Part shown: piece after piece, positions 27,000-36,799 of the stretch | How the letters are laid out: each line of letters starts with the position of its first letter | Numbering within the stretch: position 1 is the first letter of the stretch | Assembly (NCBI RefSeq): GCF_002160765.1 | Contig: NZ_NFLF01000004.1 | Location: forward strand, 165,742 to 229,741 | Direction: 5' to 3' | Origin: Lachnoclostridium sp. An138 | GTDB lineage: Bacteria; Bacillota; Clostridia; Lachnospirales; Lachnospiraceae | DNA: 64,000 bases | Translations under genes and position numbers: made by a program | Notes under the pieces: model-generated | Database searches by the model: none | Seen by the model: the letters and a program-made list of their open reading frames with translations, nothing else | Told to the model about the DNA's origin: nothing

Positions 27000-28782
27000 G
27001 GGCCTTTTCCTCCTCTGCAGACGCCTGGGACAGACAAATCTCCCGGTATACCTCACAGCTTTGGAACAGAGCTTCATGCGTTCCGATTCCCGCCACTTCT
27101 CCATCGTCAAGCACAATGATTTTATCCGCCTGCCGGACTGTGGCCGCCCTCTGGGATACCAGAAAGACTGCCGCGCTCTTTTTTCTCTCCCGGAGGGCCT
27201 TTCTGAGTCTGGCGTCTGTGGCAAAATCCAGAGCGGAAGCGCTGTCGTCAAGAATCAGGATCTCAGGGTTCCTTACCAGCGCCCGGGCTATGGTAAGCCG
27301 CTGTCTCTGGCCGCCGGACAGATTGCGTCCTCCCTGCAGAATTTCTTCATCAAGGCCGTTCTCTTTCTTTTCCACAATTTCCAGTCCCTGGGCCGTCCCA
27401 AGGGCTTCCAGAAGCTCTGCATCTGAAGCGTCTTTCTTTCCCCAGCGCAGGTTCTCCCGGATCGTGCCGGAAAAAAGCACCGCTTTCTGCGGCACCACAC
27501 CGATTCTCCGGCGAAGGGCCTGAAGCTCATAATCCCGCACATCCACGCCGTCCACCAGTACGCTGCCCTCTGAGGCATCATAAAATCTCGGGATCAGATT
27601 CACCAGGGTAGATTTTCCGGAGCCGGTTCCTCCGATGACGCCGATGGTCTCACCCGGCCAGGCCTGGAAGCTTACATGCTCCAGCGCCGCCTCGGCGCCC
27701 TCCTGATAAATCATGCTCACATCCCGGAATTCTACGCAAGGCACTGCCGCCCTGCAGCTTTCCGCCTCATTTCCCATTCCCGTGTAAGCAGTCTCCTCTG
27801 AACCAGGTACGGCTCCCGTATATGTTCCTTCCCGCATGCCGGCCTCCTGTTCAAATACGCTGTTGATTCTGGACAGGCTTGCAAGAGAACGGGTTATATT
27901 GACAATCAGATTCGCCAGTTTGATAAGCTCCACCAGGATCTGAGACATGTAATTGACGAGAGCCACCACCTGGCCCTGGGTCAGAATTCCGCTGTCCACC
28001 TGCTTTCCTCCGGTCCAGACCAGGAGAATCACCGCCGCGTTGATAATCGCATAGGTAAGAGGATTTAAAAGGGCTGAAATCTTTCCCACAAAGAGCTGCG
28101 TCTTCATCAACGCCGCGCTGTCCGCATGGAAGGTCTCCTGCTCATCGCTTTGGCGGTTAAAAGCCCGCACCACACGGACGCCGGACAGATTTTCCCGCAC
28201 ATGGAGAAGCACCCGGTCCAGCTGTCCCTGCACCTTCCGGTAGACAGGAATCGTAAGCCCCATAATACCGAAAACTACCAGGAAAAGGACGGGAATCACG
28301 CCCAGAAAGATAAGAGCTGATCGCACATCAATGGTAAACGCCATAACCATGGCGCCGAATACGATAAAAGGAGAACGCAGGAACAGACGGAGCACCAGAT
28401 TCACGCCTGTCTGCACCTGATTGATATCGCTGGTAATGCGGGTAATCAGAGTAGACGTTCCGATGGTATCCAGCTCCTTATAAGAAAAACTGTTCAGATG
28501 GCGGAACAGGGCTCCCCGCATCTGGGTGCTGCAGCCTACCGCCGCTTTCGCCGCAAAATACTGAGCCGTAATGGAGCTTGCCAGGCCGATAAGCCCCAGC
28601 AGAATCAGAATTCCGCCTCTGCCGAGCACATAGGCGGAGTCTCTGTGCGCAATTCCCACATCGATAATATCCGCCACCACCAGAGGCACCAGAAGCTCAA
28701 AGCTGGCCTCCAGGAGCTTGAACAGAGGTCCCAGAATGCTTTCCTTCCGGTAATCCCTCAAAAAATACAATAACCGCCGCAT
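26989..28782 (-). CDS. ABC exporter half-transporter with degenerate ATP site
   Basis: 597 residues, six membrane helices then an ATPase domain. Walker A GGTGSGKST and signature LSGGQRQRL are intact. Walker B reads ILILDDSASALD, Asp for the catalytic Glu, and the H-loop is FLVSQRAATV, Gln for His. This is the well-known degenerate site of heterodimeric exporters such as TM287/288 or LmrCD, where the canonical LSGGQ of this chain completes the partner's active site. GAAGGAGG precedes the ATG. Confidence 0.88.
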   Translation of the reverse strand: MRRLLYFLRDYRKESILGPLFKLLEASFELLVPLVVADIIDVGIAHRDSAYVLGRGGILILLGLIGLASSITAQYFAAKAAVGCSTQMRGALFRHLNSFSYKELDTIGTSTLITRITSDINQVQTGVNLVLRLFLRSPFIVFGAMVMAFTIDVRSALIFLGVIPVLFLVVFGIMGLTIPVYRKVQGQLDRVLLHVRENLSGVRVVRAFNRQSDEQETFHADSAALMKTQLFVGKISALLNPLTYAIINAAVILLVWTGGKQVDSGILTQGQVVALVNYMSQILVELIKLANLIVNITRSLASLSRINSVFEQEAGMREGTYTGAVPGSEETAYTGMGNEAESCRAAVPCVEFRDVSMIYQEGAEAALEHVSFQAWPGETIGVIGGTGSGKSTLVNLIPRFYDASEGSVLVDGVDVRDYELQALRRRIGVVPQKAVLFSGTIRENLRWGKKDASDAELLEALGTAQGLEIVEKKENGLDEEILQGGRNLSGGQRQRLTIARALVRNPEILILDDSASALDFATDARLRKALRERKKSAAVFLVSQRAATVRQADKIIVLDDGEVAGIGTHEALFQSCEVYREICLSQASAEEEKAHEA

Positions 28783-28861
28783 TGCGTATATCCTCCTTCA
28801 TTCACACAAGGGTATTTTACGCTAATGCGGCGGTTTTTACAAGCCGTAAAATATTCAGCTT

Positions 28862-30940
28862 TTATTCGTTCTCTGCAGCTCTCGCAGCCACTTCTTTTTC
28901 CTGTACGTCAGACGGAGCCTGCTCATAGCGCGCGAATTCATAGGAAAATTCACCGCTTCCTCCGGTCATGGAACGCAGGTCTGTGGAATATCCGAAGATC
29001 TCTGTCATCGGCACGTCAGCCACAACCTCCTGCTTTCCGCCTGTCACCGGATTCATGCCCAGCACACGGCCGCGGCGCTTGTTCAGATCGCCCATGACAT
29101 CGCCGGTATATTTATCCGGAACCGTCACCGTCATGGTCACAATCGGCTCCAGAAGAACGGGATTCGCTTCCATGAAGCCCTTCTTGAACGCCTGAATGGT
29201 CGCCGTCTTGAAAGCCATCTCAGAAGAGTCTACCGGATGATAGGAACCATCGTACAGCACAGCTTTTACGCCGACTACCGGATATCCGGCCAGCGGGCCC
29301 TTCGTCACAGATTCCTGAATTCCCTTTTCCACTGCCGGGAAGTAGTTCTTCGGAACGGCGCCGCCCACTACGATCTGCTCGAATACATAGGGAGTCTCCA
29401 GATCGCCGGAGGGCTCAAAGGTCATCTTTACATGTCCGTACTGTCCGTGTCCGCCCGACTGCTTCTTATATTTGGAATCCACGTCCGCTTTCTTGCGGAT
29501 CGTCTCGCGGAAAGCCACCTTCGGACGTTCCAGCTCGACCTCTACCTTAAACTTGTCGGCCAGCTTGCTGACTACCACATCCAGATGCTGATCCCCCATA
29601 CCGTAGAGCAGCGTCTGCCGGTTCTCAGAATCATTCACGCTCTTCAGAGTCAGATCCTCTTCCATCATTCTGGCCAGAGCCTGAGATACCTTATCCTCGT
29701 CTCCTTTGTTCTTGGTTCTGTAACGCTTGTATGTATAGGGTTTGGAAATCTCTGTCTTTCCATAGAGCACCGGGACAGCCTTTGTAGACAGGGTATCTCC
29801 CGTTCTTGTGCTGGTCAGTTTTCCGATGGCTCCGATATCTCCCGCATGCAGTTCAGTGACCTCAATCGGCTTATTTCCCTGCATGATATAAAGCTTGCTC
29901 AGCTTTTCCTCTGTCTCCCGCTCCTGGTTGTACAGGGTATCGTCAGATTTGATGACGCCTGAGGAAACCTTGATCAGAGAATATTTTCCGATAAAGGGGT
30001 CTACAATGGTCTTGAATACATACGCGGATTTGGATTTGGAGAAATCATAATTCGCCTCGAAGATCTCGTTGGTCTTCATATTGATTCCATTGCATGCCTT
30101 CTTATCCGGGCTCGGGAACAGTTCTACGATATCATTCAGCAGATTGTGGATATTGCGGATCTCCGTACTGGAGCCCATGGATACCGGAATGATGTCGCCG
30201 TCGCATACATTGAATTTCATGGCCGCGCGGATCTCTCCAAAGGTGAATTCCTCGCCGTTGAAATATCTCTCCATGAATTCCTCCGAAGTCTCGGCCACAG
30301 CGTCCATCAGAGCTTCCCGGCAGATAGCCAGATTTTCCTTGGAATATTCAGGAATCGGACAGGGCTCGCGCTTTCCGATATCCGTAAAGCGGCGGCCTTC
30401 CATCTTGCACACATTGATGTATCCCACGAACTTCTCATTTTCACGGATGGGCTGATAGAAGGGCGCAATCTTCTTTCCATACATCTCCGTCAGATCCTCT
30501 ACCACCTGGCGGAAGGACGCATGGTCCACATCCATCTCGGATACAAAGAACATTCTCGGAAGCTTATACTTCTCGCAGAGCTCCCAGGCCTTCTGGGTTC
30601 CCACTTCTACGCCGGCCTTTCCGGATACAACGATAATCGCCGCGTCTGCCGCTGATACCGCTTCTTCCGCCTCGCCTACAAAGTCAAAATATCCAGGCGC
30701 GTCCAGCACATTGATCTTGCAGCCTTCCCAGATAATAGGAACTACAGAAGTAGTAATTGAGAACTTTCTCTTAATCTCTTCCTTATCATAATCGCTGATT
30801 GTATTTCCATCCGCTACCTTGCCGATGCGGGTGGTCAGCCCGGACGCGTACGCCATCGCTTCTACCAGACTGGTCTTTCCGCAGCCGCCATGGCCCAGAA
30901 GAACTACATTGCGAATCTTGTCAGTTGTGTAAATACTCAT
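28862..30940 (-). CDS. elongation factor G-like GTPase (paralogue)
   Basis: 692 residues with the EF-G domain order: G domain, EF-Tu-like domain 2, and C-terminal domains (GGHGQYGHVKM, and PVVGVKAVLYDGSYHPVDSS in domain IV). G1 is GHGGCGKTS (16-24) and G3 is DAPGY (80-84). G4 reads SEMD (134-137) in place of NKMD, which normally fixes guanine. This marks the EF-G-like paralogue found beside the main fusA in Clostridia and some other bacteria. Its role is not settled and it should not be taken as the sole translocase. GGAGG precedes the ATG. Confidence 0.85.
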   Translation of the reverse strand: MSIYTTDKIRNVVLLGHGGCGKTSLVEAMAYASGLTTRIGKVADGNTISDYDKEEIKRKFSITTSVVPIIWEGCKINVLDAPGYFDFVGEAEEAVSAADAAIIVVSGKAGVEVGTQKAWELCEKYKLPRMFFVSEMDVDHASFRQVVEDLTEMYGKKIAPFYQPIRENEKFVGYINVCKMEGRRFTDIGKREPCPIPEYSKENLAICREALMDAVAETSEEFMERYFNGEEFTFGEIRAAMKFNVCDGDIIPVSMGSSTEIRNIHNLLNDIVELFPSPDKKACNGINMKTNEIFEANYDFSKSKSAYVFKTIVDPFIGKYSLIKVSSGVIKSDDTLYNQERETEEKLSKLYIMQGNKPIEVTELHAGDIGAIGKLTSTRTGDTLSTKAVPVLYGKTEISKPYTYKRYRTKNKGDEDKVSQALARMMEEDLTLKSVNDSENRQTLLYGMGDQHLDVVVSKLADKFKVEVELERPKVAFRETIRKKADVDSKYKKQSGGHGQYGHVKMTFEPSGDLETPYVFEQIVVGGAVPKNYFPAVEKGIQESVTKGPLAGYPVVGVKAVLYDGSYHPVDSSEMAFKTATIQAFKKGFMEANPVLLEPIVTMTVTVPDKYTGDVMGDLNKRRGRVLGMNPVTGGKQEVVADVPMTEIFGYSTDLRSMTGGSGEFSYEFARYEQAPSDVQEKEVAARAAENE

Positions 30941-31037
30941 GCCTCTTCCTCCGATTACTTGATATTACGGTCCAAAACGTGCTCTTTGCCAAAGCATACA
31001 ACATCAGCCGGAAAAGCAGTTCGATCGCCATGGCTAT

Positions 31038-31066
31038 ATTCTACTAAAATTCACAGTAAAGTTCAA
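31038..31066 (-). promoter_or_regulatory. promoter for the EF-G-like gene
   Basis: Minus strand: -35 TTGAAC (31061-31066), 17-base spacer, -10 TAGAAT (31038-31043), each one base off consensus. Confidence 0.65.
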
Positions 31067-31146
31067 GCCTTTTATACAATTTTGACAAGATTTCCATTTT
31101 GTTTTTTGTACCATTTTTTACTTTTTTACTTTAAAGCAAGAAAGCA

Positions 31147-31175
31147 TTGACATTTTCTCCGAAAAACTTTAAACT
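31147..31175 (+). promoter_or_regulatory. promoter for tyrA-aroA
   Basis: -35 perfect TTGACA (31147-31152), 17-base spacer, -10 TAAACT (31170-31175). Leader of about 85 bases before tyrA. Confidence 0.6.
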
Positions 31176-31267
31176 AGAAACTCAGAAGAACAGAGCGCGG
31201 AAATTCCTGTCCGGATTATCCGGCGGAACAGCCGCCCTTTCATTTGCAGCTTAAAAGGAGTATGGAC

Positions 31268-32365
31268 ATGAAGATAGAAACAGTTGGTTTTATCGGGCTG
31301 GGACTGATAGGCGGTTCCCTGGCCAAAGCAATCAAAATGTACTACCCGGAGATCCGGATTCTGGCCTACATGCGAAGCCGGGATACCCTTGAGGCAGCCG
31401 TCCGGGAAGGAACGGTGGATCAGGCCTGCGAGGCCGTAGATGAAGCATTCGCCTCCTGCGATCTCATCTATCTGTGCGCCCCCGTATCTACCAACGCCCG
31501 CTATCTCGAGAAACTGAAAACCTTCCTTCCGGACACCTGCCTTCTGACCGATGTAGGAAGCACCAAAACAGATATCCATGAAAAGGTCCGGGCCCTCGGA
31601 CTGACAGATCGATTTATCGGCGGGCATCCCATGGCAGGTTCCGAAAAGACCGGTTATGAAAATGCGAAGCCCCATCTGATTGAAAATGCATATTACATCA
31701 TTACTCCGGGAGAAAAGGTTCCCGCCGGCACAGTGGAACAATTCACTGCCTTTACGGCTTCCCTGAAGGCTCTCCCTCTTGTGCTGGATTACCGGCAGCA
31801 CGATTTTATCACTGCCTGCGTCAGCCATCTTCCTCATCTGATCGCTTCTTCCCTGGTGGAACTGGTCAAAGATCTGGACAGTCCCCAGGAGCTGATGAAG
31901 CAGATAGCTGCAGGAGGCTTTAAAGATATTACCCGGATCGCCTCCTCTTCGCCGGAGATGTGGGAACAGGTCTGCATGACAAATTCCTCAAACATTCTGA
32001 AAGCGCTGGAGCATTACCAGGGACAGCTGGAGGCGCTCCACCGGCAGCTGGAAGAAAAGGATTCCAAGGGAATTCACAGCTTCTTTGCCGCCGCCCGGGA
32101 TTACCGGAATTCCATTCCCGATACTTCTGCAGGTCCACTGAAAAAAGTATACGCCTTTTACTGCGACATGGTGGACGAAGCAGGCGGCATCGCCACGCTG
32201 GCCACTATTCTGGCCTCCGGAGGCATCAGCCTTAAAAATATCGGCATCATCCATAACCGTGAATTCGAGGAAGCCGTCCTCCGGGTAGAGCTTTACGATG
32301 AAGAGGCTTATCAGAAAGCCGTGGCTCTGCTCCGGAAATACCGCTACACCATCTACGAACGGTAA
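31268..32365 (+). CDS. tyrA: prephenate dehydrogenase
   Basis: 365 residues. The dinucleotide motif GFIGLGLIGGSLAKAIK opens the protein. The prephenate dehydrogenase blocks TDVGSTKTDI and FIGGHPMAGSEKTGYENAK (catalytic His) are intact. A C-terminal ACT-like region (ASGGISLKNIGIIHNREFEEAVLRV) suggests feedback by an aromatic amino acid, as is common in Clostridia. It makes 4-hydroxyphenylpyruvate for tyrosine. The ATG at 31268 follows AAGGAG by eight bases; an earlier ATG at 31262 is too close. It is followed by aroA after 131 bases, probably on one transcript. Confidence 0.92.
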   Translation: MKIETVGFIGLGLIGGSLAKAIKMYYPEIRILAYMRSRDTLEAAVREGTVDQACEAVDEAFASCDLIYLCAPVSTNARYLEKLKTFLPDTCLLTDVGSTKTDIHEKVRALGLTDRFIGGHPMAGSEKTGYENAKPHLIENAYYIITPGEKVPAGTVEQFTAFTASLKALPLVLDYRQHDFITACVSHLPHLIASSLVELVKDLDSPQELMKQIAAGGFKDITRIASSSPEMWEQVCMTNSSNILKALEHYQGQLEALHRQLEEKDSKGIHSFFAAARDYRNSIPDTSAGPLKKVYAFYCDMVDEAGGIATLATILASGGISLKNIGIIHNREFEEAVLRVELYDEEAYQKAVALLRKYRYTIYER

Positions 32366-32496
32366 TAGGATCGCCAAAAGCTTCCTGCGGACAAAATCCG
32401 CAGCGGCCGGTGAAAAGGATATAAAATCAGAATACAAAATCAAATCCCCGCAGCGGCCGCCCGGCTCAGTGCTCGCGGGAATAAAGGAGAACATTT

Positions 32497-33780
32497 ATGA
32501 AATTCACGCGTGTCAAGAATATACGGGGAGAAATCACCGTCCCCGGAGACAAATCCATTTCCCACCGGGCCGTCATGTTCGGCTCCCTGGCGCAGGGAAC
32601 GACGACCGTGGAAAATTTTCTGAGAGGAGCCGACTGTCTCTCCACCATAGACTGTTTCCGGCGCCTCGGAATTCAGATTGAAGAGCTCCGGGAACAGATC
32701 ATCATCCACGGAAAGGGGCTGCGCGGTCTCTCCGCTCCCGCCCAGATTCTGGACGCAGGGAACAGCGGGACTACCACCCGGCTGATTTCGGGTATTTTAA
32801 GCGGCCAGAGCTTTGAAACCACTCTGACAGGAGACGCCTCTATTCAGAAACGGCCCATGAAGCGTATCATCGAACCGCTGACGCAGATGGGCGCATCCAT
32901 CACAAGCCTTCACGGGAACGGCTGCGCTCCCCTGCACATTCAGGGACAGTCCCTCCACGGCATCCATTATACGACAAAAGTGGCTTCCGCCCAGGTAAAA
33001 TCCGCGATCCTGCTGGCCGGCCTCTATGCAGACGGCCCCACCAGCGTCACAGAGCCCGCTCTGTCCCGCAATCATTCCGAGCTGATGCTCCGGCAGTTTG
33101 GCGCGGATGTTCAGACAGAAGGGACTACCGCCACAATCCAGCCCGGCGCTTTCTTAAATGGACAGAAAATCATTGTGCCCGGAGATATCTCTTCCGCAGC
33201 CTACTTTATCGCCGCCGCCTGCATCACGCCGGATTCCGAGCTTCTGATCCGGAATGTGGGGACAAATCCTACCAGAGACGGTATCTTACGCGTCTGCCGC
33301 ATGATGAATGCGGATCTGACTGTTCTTCCCCATGAAATAACGGACGGGGAGCCCTCCGCCGATCTTCTGGTCCGCAGTTCTTCCCTGAAAGGCTGTGTGA
33401 TCGAAGGCAGCCTGATCCCGACGCTGATCGATGAGCTGCCTGTCATTGCGGTGATGGCCTGCTTCGCGGAAGGGACCACCATCATTCGGGACGCCGCGGA
33501 ACTGAAAGTCAAGGAATCCAACCGCATCGACGTCATGGCGGAAAATCTTACGGCTATGGGCGCCCGGGTGACCGCCACGGACGACGGCCTGATCATAGAA
33601 GGCGGCCGCCCCTTGCGGGGAGCCGCCATAGACAGTCATCTCGACCACCGGATTGCCATGTCCTTTGCCGTCGCCGCCCTGAATGCAGACGGAGAAACCG
33701 AAATTCAGGATGCCGAATGCGTCAATATTTCCTATCCCGCCTTTTATCAGGACTTAAACAGAATCTCTTCCAGAACCTGA
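32497..33780 (+). CDS. aroA: 3-phosphoshikimate 1-carboxyvinyltransferase (EPSP synthase)
   Basis: 427 residues. Active-site motifs are GDKSISHRAVMFGSLAQG, LDAGNSGTTTRL and ELKVKESNRID, all intact, plus the C-terminal LDHRIAMSFAVAAL. The GNSGTTTRL form differs from the class I GNAGTAMRP loop and resembles the glyphosate-tolerant class II enzymes; actual tolerance is inference. It catalyses the sixth step of the shikimate pathway. It sits downstream of tyrA. Its last 34 bases overlap the convergent HAD phosphatase gene. Confidence 0.95.
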   Translation: MKFTRVKNIRGEITVPGDKSISHRAVMFGSLAQGTTTVENFLRGADCLSTIDCFRRLGIQIEELREQIIIHGKGLRGLSAPAQILDAGNSGTTTRLISGILSGQSFETTLTGDASIQKRPMKRIIEPLTQMGASITSLHGNGCAPLHIQGQSLHGIHYTTKVASAQVKSAILLAGLYADGPTSVTEPALSRNHSELMLRQFGADVQTEGTTATIQPGAFLNGQKIIVPGDISSAAYFIAAACITPDSELLIRNVGTNPTRDGILRVCRMMNADLTVLPHEITDGEPSADLLVRSSSLKGCVIEGSLIPTLIDELPVIAVMACFAEGTTIIRDAAELKVKESNRIDVMAENLTAMGARVTATDDGLIIEGGRPLRGAAIDSHLDHRIAMSFAVAALNADGETEIQDAECVNISYPAFYQDLNRISSRT

Positions 33781-34580
33781 GCTACGCCTTCCTCGGTATT
33801 GGGCGGAGCGACGCGGTCCGCCTCACGCTTTACGTTTTCCGGACTGTTCGCCACCGCCACGCCGATTCCGGCAAAGCGCAGCATATCAATATCGTTGTCC
33901 GCATTGCCAAAGGCAATGATCTCATCCGGACAGACATTCAGACGGGCGGCCGCTTCCCGAAGGGCCGCCCCTTTTCCGCTCTTCAAGCTGGACAGCTCCA
34001 GCCGGTAATGAGTGGAAGAGGTCATATAAAGTCCTCCCACCCGGTTAATCTTATCAAACCACTCCACCTTATCCAGAGGCCCCTGGCAAATCAGATCCAG
34101 GGCGTCCAGCTCCTTTCTGTGATTCCGGACGAACGCCAGAATATCAGGCACGGGCGTGCGCGTCCTCTGAAGGTAGGGGACCGCCCGTTCCGGAGCTCCA
34201 TATGCCGTCGGATGATCCAGAAAATCACGGGAGGCATACGGATTTCCTTCCCAGAATACTTCTATGGCTGTCTCAGGCTCTTCGTTCAGGAGGTCCAGCA
34301 GTGCTTCCACTTTATTCTCTTCCATGGGAAAAGCAAAGCTTCTCTCTTTTTTCTTCATGTCATAGGTGGCCGCCCCATTGGAGGTAATTGCATAAGCAAG
34401 CCCCTTCAAATTCAGGACCTCCTCCGGAAGAGAGCTGTAGGCCCGGCCGCTGGCAATAACCAGGCGGATGCCTGTCTCCGCGGCCTGCTCCAGCACCTCC
34501 CTCGTATAATCCGGAAGATGGCTTTTATCATTCAGAGCAGTTCCGTCCAGGTCGAGGGCAATCAATTTTATCTGCTGCAT
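33747..34580 (-). CDS. Cof-type HAD-IIB phosphatase
   Basis: 277 residues. HAD motif I is IALDLDGTALND (Asp 9 region), motif II is VIASGRAY, and the C-terminal motifs IIAFGNADNDIDMLRFAG and GVAVANSPE are intact. The cap is the C2B type. Such enzymes dephosphorylate sugar phosphates or pyridoxal phosphate; the substrate is unknown. The ATG at 34578-34580 has AGGAGG nine bases upstream. It converges on aroA with a 34-base overlap. Confidence 0.85.
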   Translation of the reverse strand: MQQIKLIALDLDGTALNDKSHLPDYTREVLEQAAETGIRLVIASGRAYSSLPEEVLNLKGLAYAITSNGAATYDMKKKERSFAFPMEENKVEALLDLLNEEPETAIEVFWEGNPYASRDFLDHPTAYGAPERAVPYLQRTRTPVPDILAFVRNHRKELDALDLICQGPLDKVEWFDKINRVGGLYMTSSTHYRLELSSLKSGKGAALREAAARLNVCPDEIIAFGNADNDIDMLRFAGIGVAVANSPENVKREADRVAPPNTEEGVAQVLEEILFKS

Positions 34581-34645
34581 CTTACATTCCTCCTTATAAC
34601 CTTTCAAAAACAGCGGCCCTTCCGCTCCCTGCCATCCGAGTTCGC

Positions 34646-35671
34646 CTACTTTATAAACATGGCGTCGCCAAATGAAAAGAAGCGGTACCTCTGCCTTACT
34701 GCCTCCTCATATGCTTTCATAATCTTCTCTTTGTCCGCAAAAGCTGATACCAGCATCAGCAGCGTGGATTCCGGAAGGTGAAAGTTCGTAATCAGAGCGT
34801 CCATGATCTTAAACCTGTATCCCGGATAGATAAAGATATCTGTCCAGCCGCTTCCGGCCCGCAGAATTCCATCTTCATCCGCGGCAGATTCCAGCGTGCG
34901 GCAGCTGGTAGTTCCCACGCAGATCACCCGTCCTCCGGCCGCTCTGGTATCATTGATAAGCCTGGCCTGCTCCTCTTCCACCACATAATATTCCGAATGC
35001 ATATGATGCTGGCTCACATCTTCCACCTTCACCGGGCGGAAAGTACCAAGCCCCACATGGAGGGTTACATGCGCCAGCCTCACGCCCTTGGCCTGGATTT
35101 CTTCCAGAAGCTCCGGCGTAAAATGAAGCCCCGCCGTGGGCGCGGCCGCAGAACCATCGTGCTCCGCGTAGACCGTCTGATACCGGTTCTTATCCTTCAG
35201 CTGATGAGTAATGTAGGGCGGCAGGGGCATCTGTCCGAGCCTGTCCAGAATTTCCTCAAAAATTCCCTCATATTCAAAGCGAATCAGGCGGTTGCCCTCA
35301 TCCACGACTTCCAGTACCTCTCCTTTCAGAATACCGTCTCCAAACACAATCCGCGCGCCCGGTCTGGCCTTCTTTCCAGGTTTCACCAATGTCTCCCAGA
35401 CATTATCCGCCTTACGCTTCAGCAGCAGAATCTCGATTCCCGCTCCCGTATCTTCCTTGACTCCCAAAAGCCTGGCCGGAATCACCTTCGTATTATTGAC
35501 CACCAGGCAGTCCCCCGGTCTCAGATATTCTGTAATATCACGGAACACCCTGTGCTCCATCTCTCCCGTCTTCCGATCAAGCACCAGAAGCCTGGAGCTG
35601 CTTCGATCCTCCAGAGGGTCCTGGGCAATCAGCTCCTGGGGAAGATCATAATAAAAATCACTCGTCTTCAT
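34646..35671 (-). CDS. queA: S-adenosylmethionine:tRNA ribosyltransferase-isomerase
   Basis: 341 residues. The start [18 protein letters not shown], the motifs SRLLVLDR and [14 protein letters not shown], and [17 protein letters not shown] are the QueA signature. It transfers the ribosyl group of SAM onto the modified base at tRNA position 34 in queuosine synthesis. It is separated by only 15 bases from the corA gene upstream. tgt, which is often adjacent, is not in the window. Confidence 0.94.
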   Translation of the reverse strand: MKTSDFYYDLPQELIAQDPLEDRSSSRLLVLDRKTGEMEHRVFRDITEYLRPGDCLVVNNTKVIPARLLGVKEDTGAGIEILLLKRKADNVWETLVKPGKKARPGARIVFGDGILKGEVLEVVDEGNRLIRFEYEGIFEEILDRLGQMPLPPYITHQLKDKNRYQTVYAEHDGSAAAPTAGLHFTPELLEEIQAKGVRLAHVTLHVGLGTFRPVKVEDVSQHHMHSEYYVVEEEQARLINDTRAAGGRVICVGTTSCRTLESAADEDGILRAGSGWTDIFIYPGYRFKIMDALITNFHLPESTLLMLVSAFADKEKIMKAYEEAVRQRYRFFSFGDAMFIK

Positions 35672-35686
35672 CTTCTTCTCATTTCC

Positions 35687-36622
35687 TTACATATATTTCT
35701 TTTTCTTAAAATAATAGAGAATTCCTCCTACCACCAGAATGCTCAGAATAATTACATAGAGATAACCAAATCTCCATCCCAGCTCCGGCATGTTTTTAAA
35801 ATTCATCCCGTACCAGCCTACAATCAGCGTCAGAGGCTGGAAGATAATGGTCACCATTGTAAAGAGTTTCATAGTGTTATTCAAATTGTAATTCAGGGTG
35901 GCGTCCAGAGCCTCTCTCAGATGGATCAGGTTGTCGCAGAGAAGCTGGGTATTGTTGCTCAAACGCTCTGACTTATCAGTAAAAATCTTGAAGTACCGCA
36001 GATCCTCTTCCTCGAAAAGATCGTTCTCGTTCTCCTGCAGCGTCTCCCCGATATCAATCAGCTGCTCATAATAATTCTTCAGCGTAGACAGACGGTTGCG
36101 CAGCTCAAAAATCTCTGTATTCAGTTCTCTGTCCGTCTTTCCGCCTACGACCTCCCGCTCCATGGCAATGATCTGGCGTTCTGTCATGACAAGTCCCCTG
36201 TTTCCACTGGAAAGAAGGCGTTCCAGAACGCCGTATATCACCTTTTCCATCGTGGCGTTCTGGCGGAATCTTCCAATGGCGTCCAGAAACATCTGACGGA
36301 TACTGTCGCCCTTATCTATGATTTTTACAACAATAAACAGGTTTTTCTTGATAAAGAATCCGATCCGGTTTCTTCTGCTGCTTAAGTTAAGAATATCCAC
36401 AATATTAATCATGCCGAAGCTGAATTCATCGTACACGTCGATGCTTGTTCGAAAATGCGTAAAGTCAGTCATGCAGTCCTTCACAGCCACCTCTGAAAGG
36501 CCCAGTTCCTTATAGCATTTCCGCAGCTCGTCCAGCGTAAGATAACCGACGCAGATGTCATGTTCCTCCAGCTGATCCAATGTAATCTCCCGAATCTCTT
36601 TCTCGTGAATCGAAAAAAACAT
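35687..36622 (-). CDS. corA: CorA-family magnesium/divalent metal transporter
   Basis: 311 residues: a long cytoplasmic helical domain, then two membrane helices at the C-terminus. The family-specific YGMNFKNMPE loop between the helices is intact. The terminus KKKKYM fits a cytosolic basic tail. It forms a pentameric channel, classically for Mg2+. GAGGAGG precedes the ATG. It probably shares a transcript with queA. Confidence 0.88.
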   Translation of the reverse strand: MFFSIHEKEIREITLDQLEEHDICVGYLTLDELRKCYKELGLSEVAVKDCMTDFTHFRTSIDVYDEFSFGMINIVDILNLSSRRNRIGFFIKKNLFIVVKIIDKGDSIRQMFLDAIGRFRQNATMEKVIYGVLERLLSSGNRGLVMTERQIIAMEREVVGGKTDRELNTEIFELRNRLSTLKNYYEQLIDIGETLQENENDLFEEEDLRYFKIFTDKSERLSNNTQLLCDNLIHLREALDATLNYNLNNTMKLFTMVTIIFQPLTLIVGWYGMNFKNMPELGWRFGYLYVIILSILVVGGILYYFKKKKYM

Positions 36623-36799
36623 AACGCCCTCCTCTTCCGCTTTTTCTCCGAGTTTATTCTATACCTTTTTGAAGCCGCGGTAAAGAAAAAAATCACAAAG
36701 ATTTTCTCCCGGCATTGACGGCTCTTTTTCGCAGCGCTATACTGAAAACCGGCAGCCACAGGCGGACTGCCTGGCCAGGCAAAAGGAAGGATTAGCATT

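Larger units (their letters stand above)
30941..31267. other. 327-base gap between divergent EF-G-like and tyrA genes
   Basis: No gene is visible here. It holds two back-to-back promoters (31038-31066 minus, 31147-31175 plus) and an AT-rich core. I see no riboswitch or T-box consensus (no AGGGTGGTACCGCG). Confidence 0.6.
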
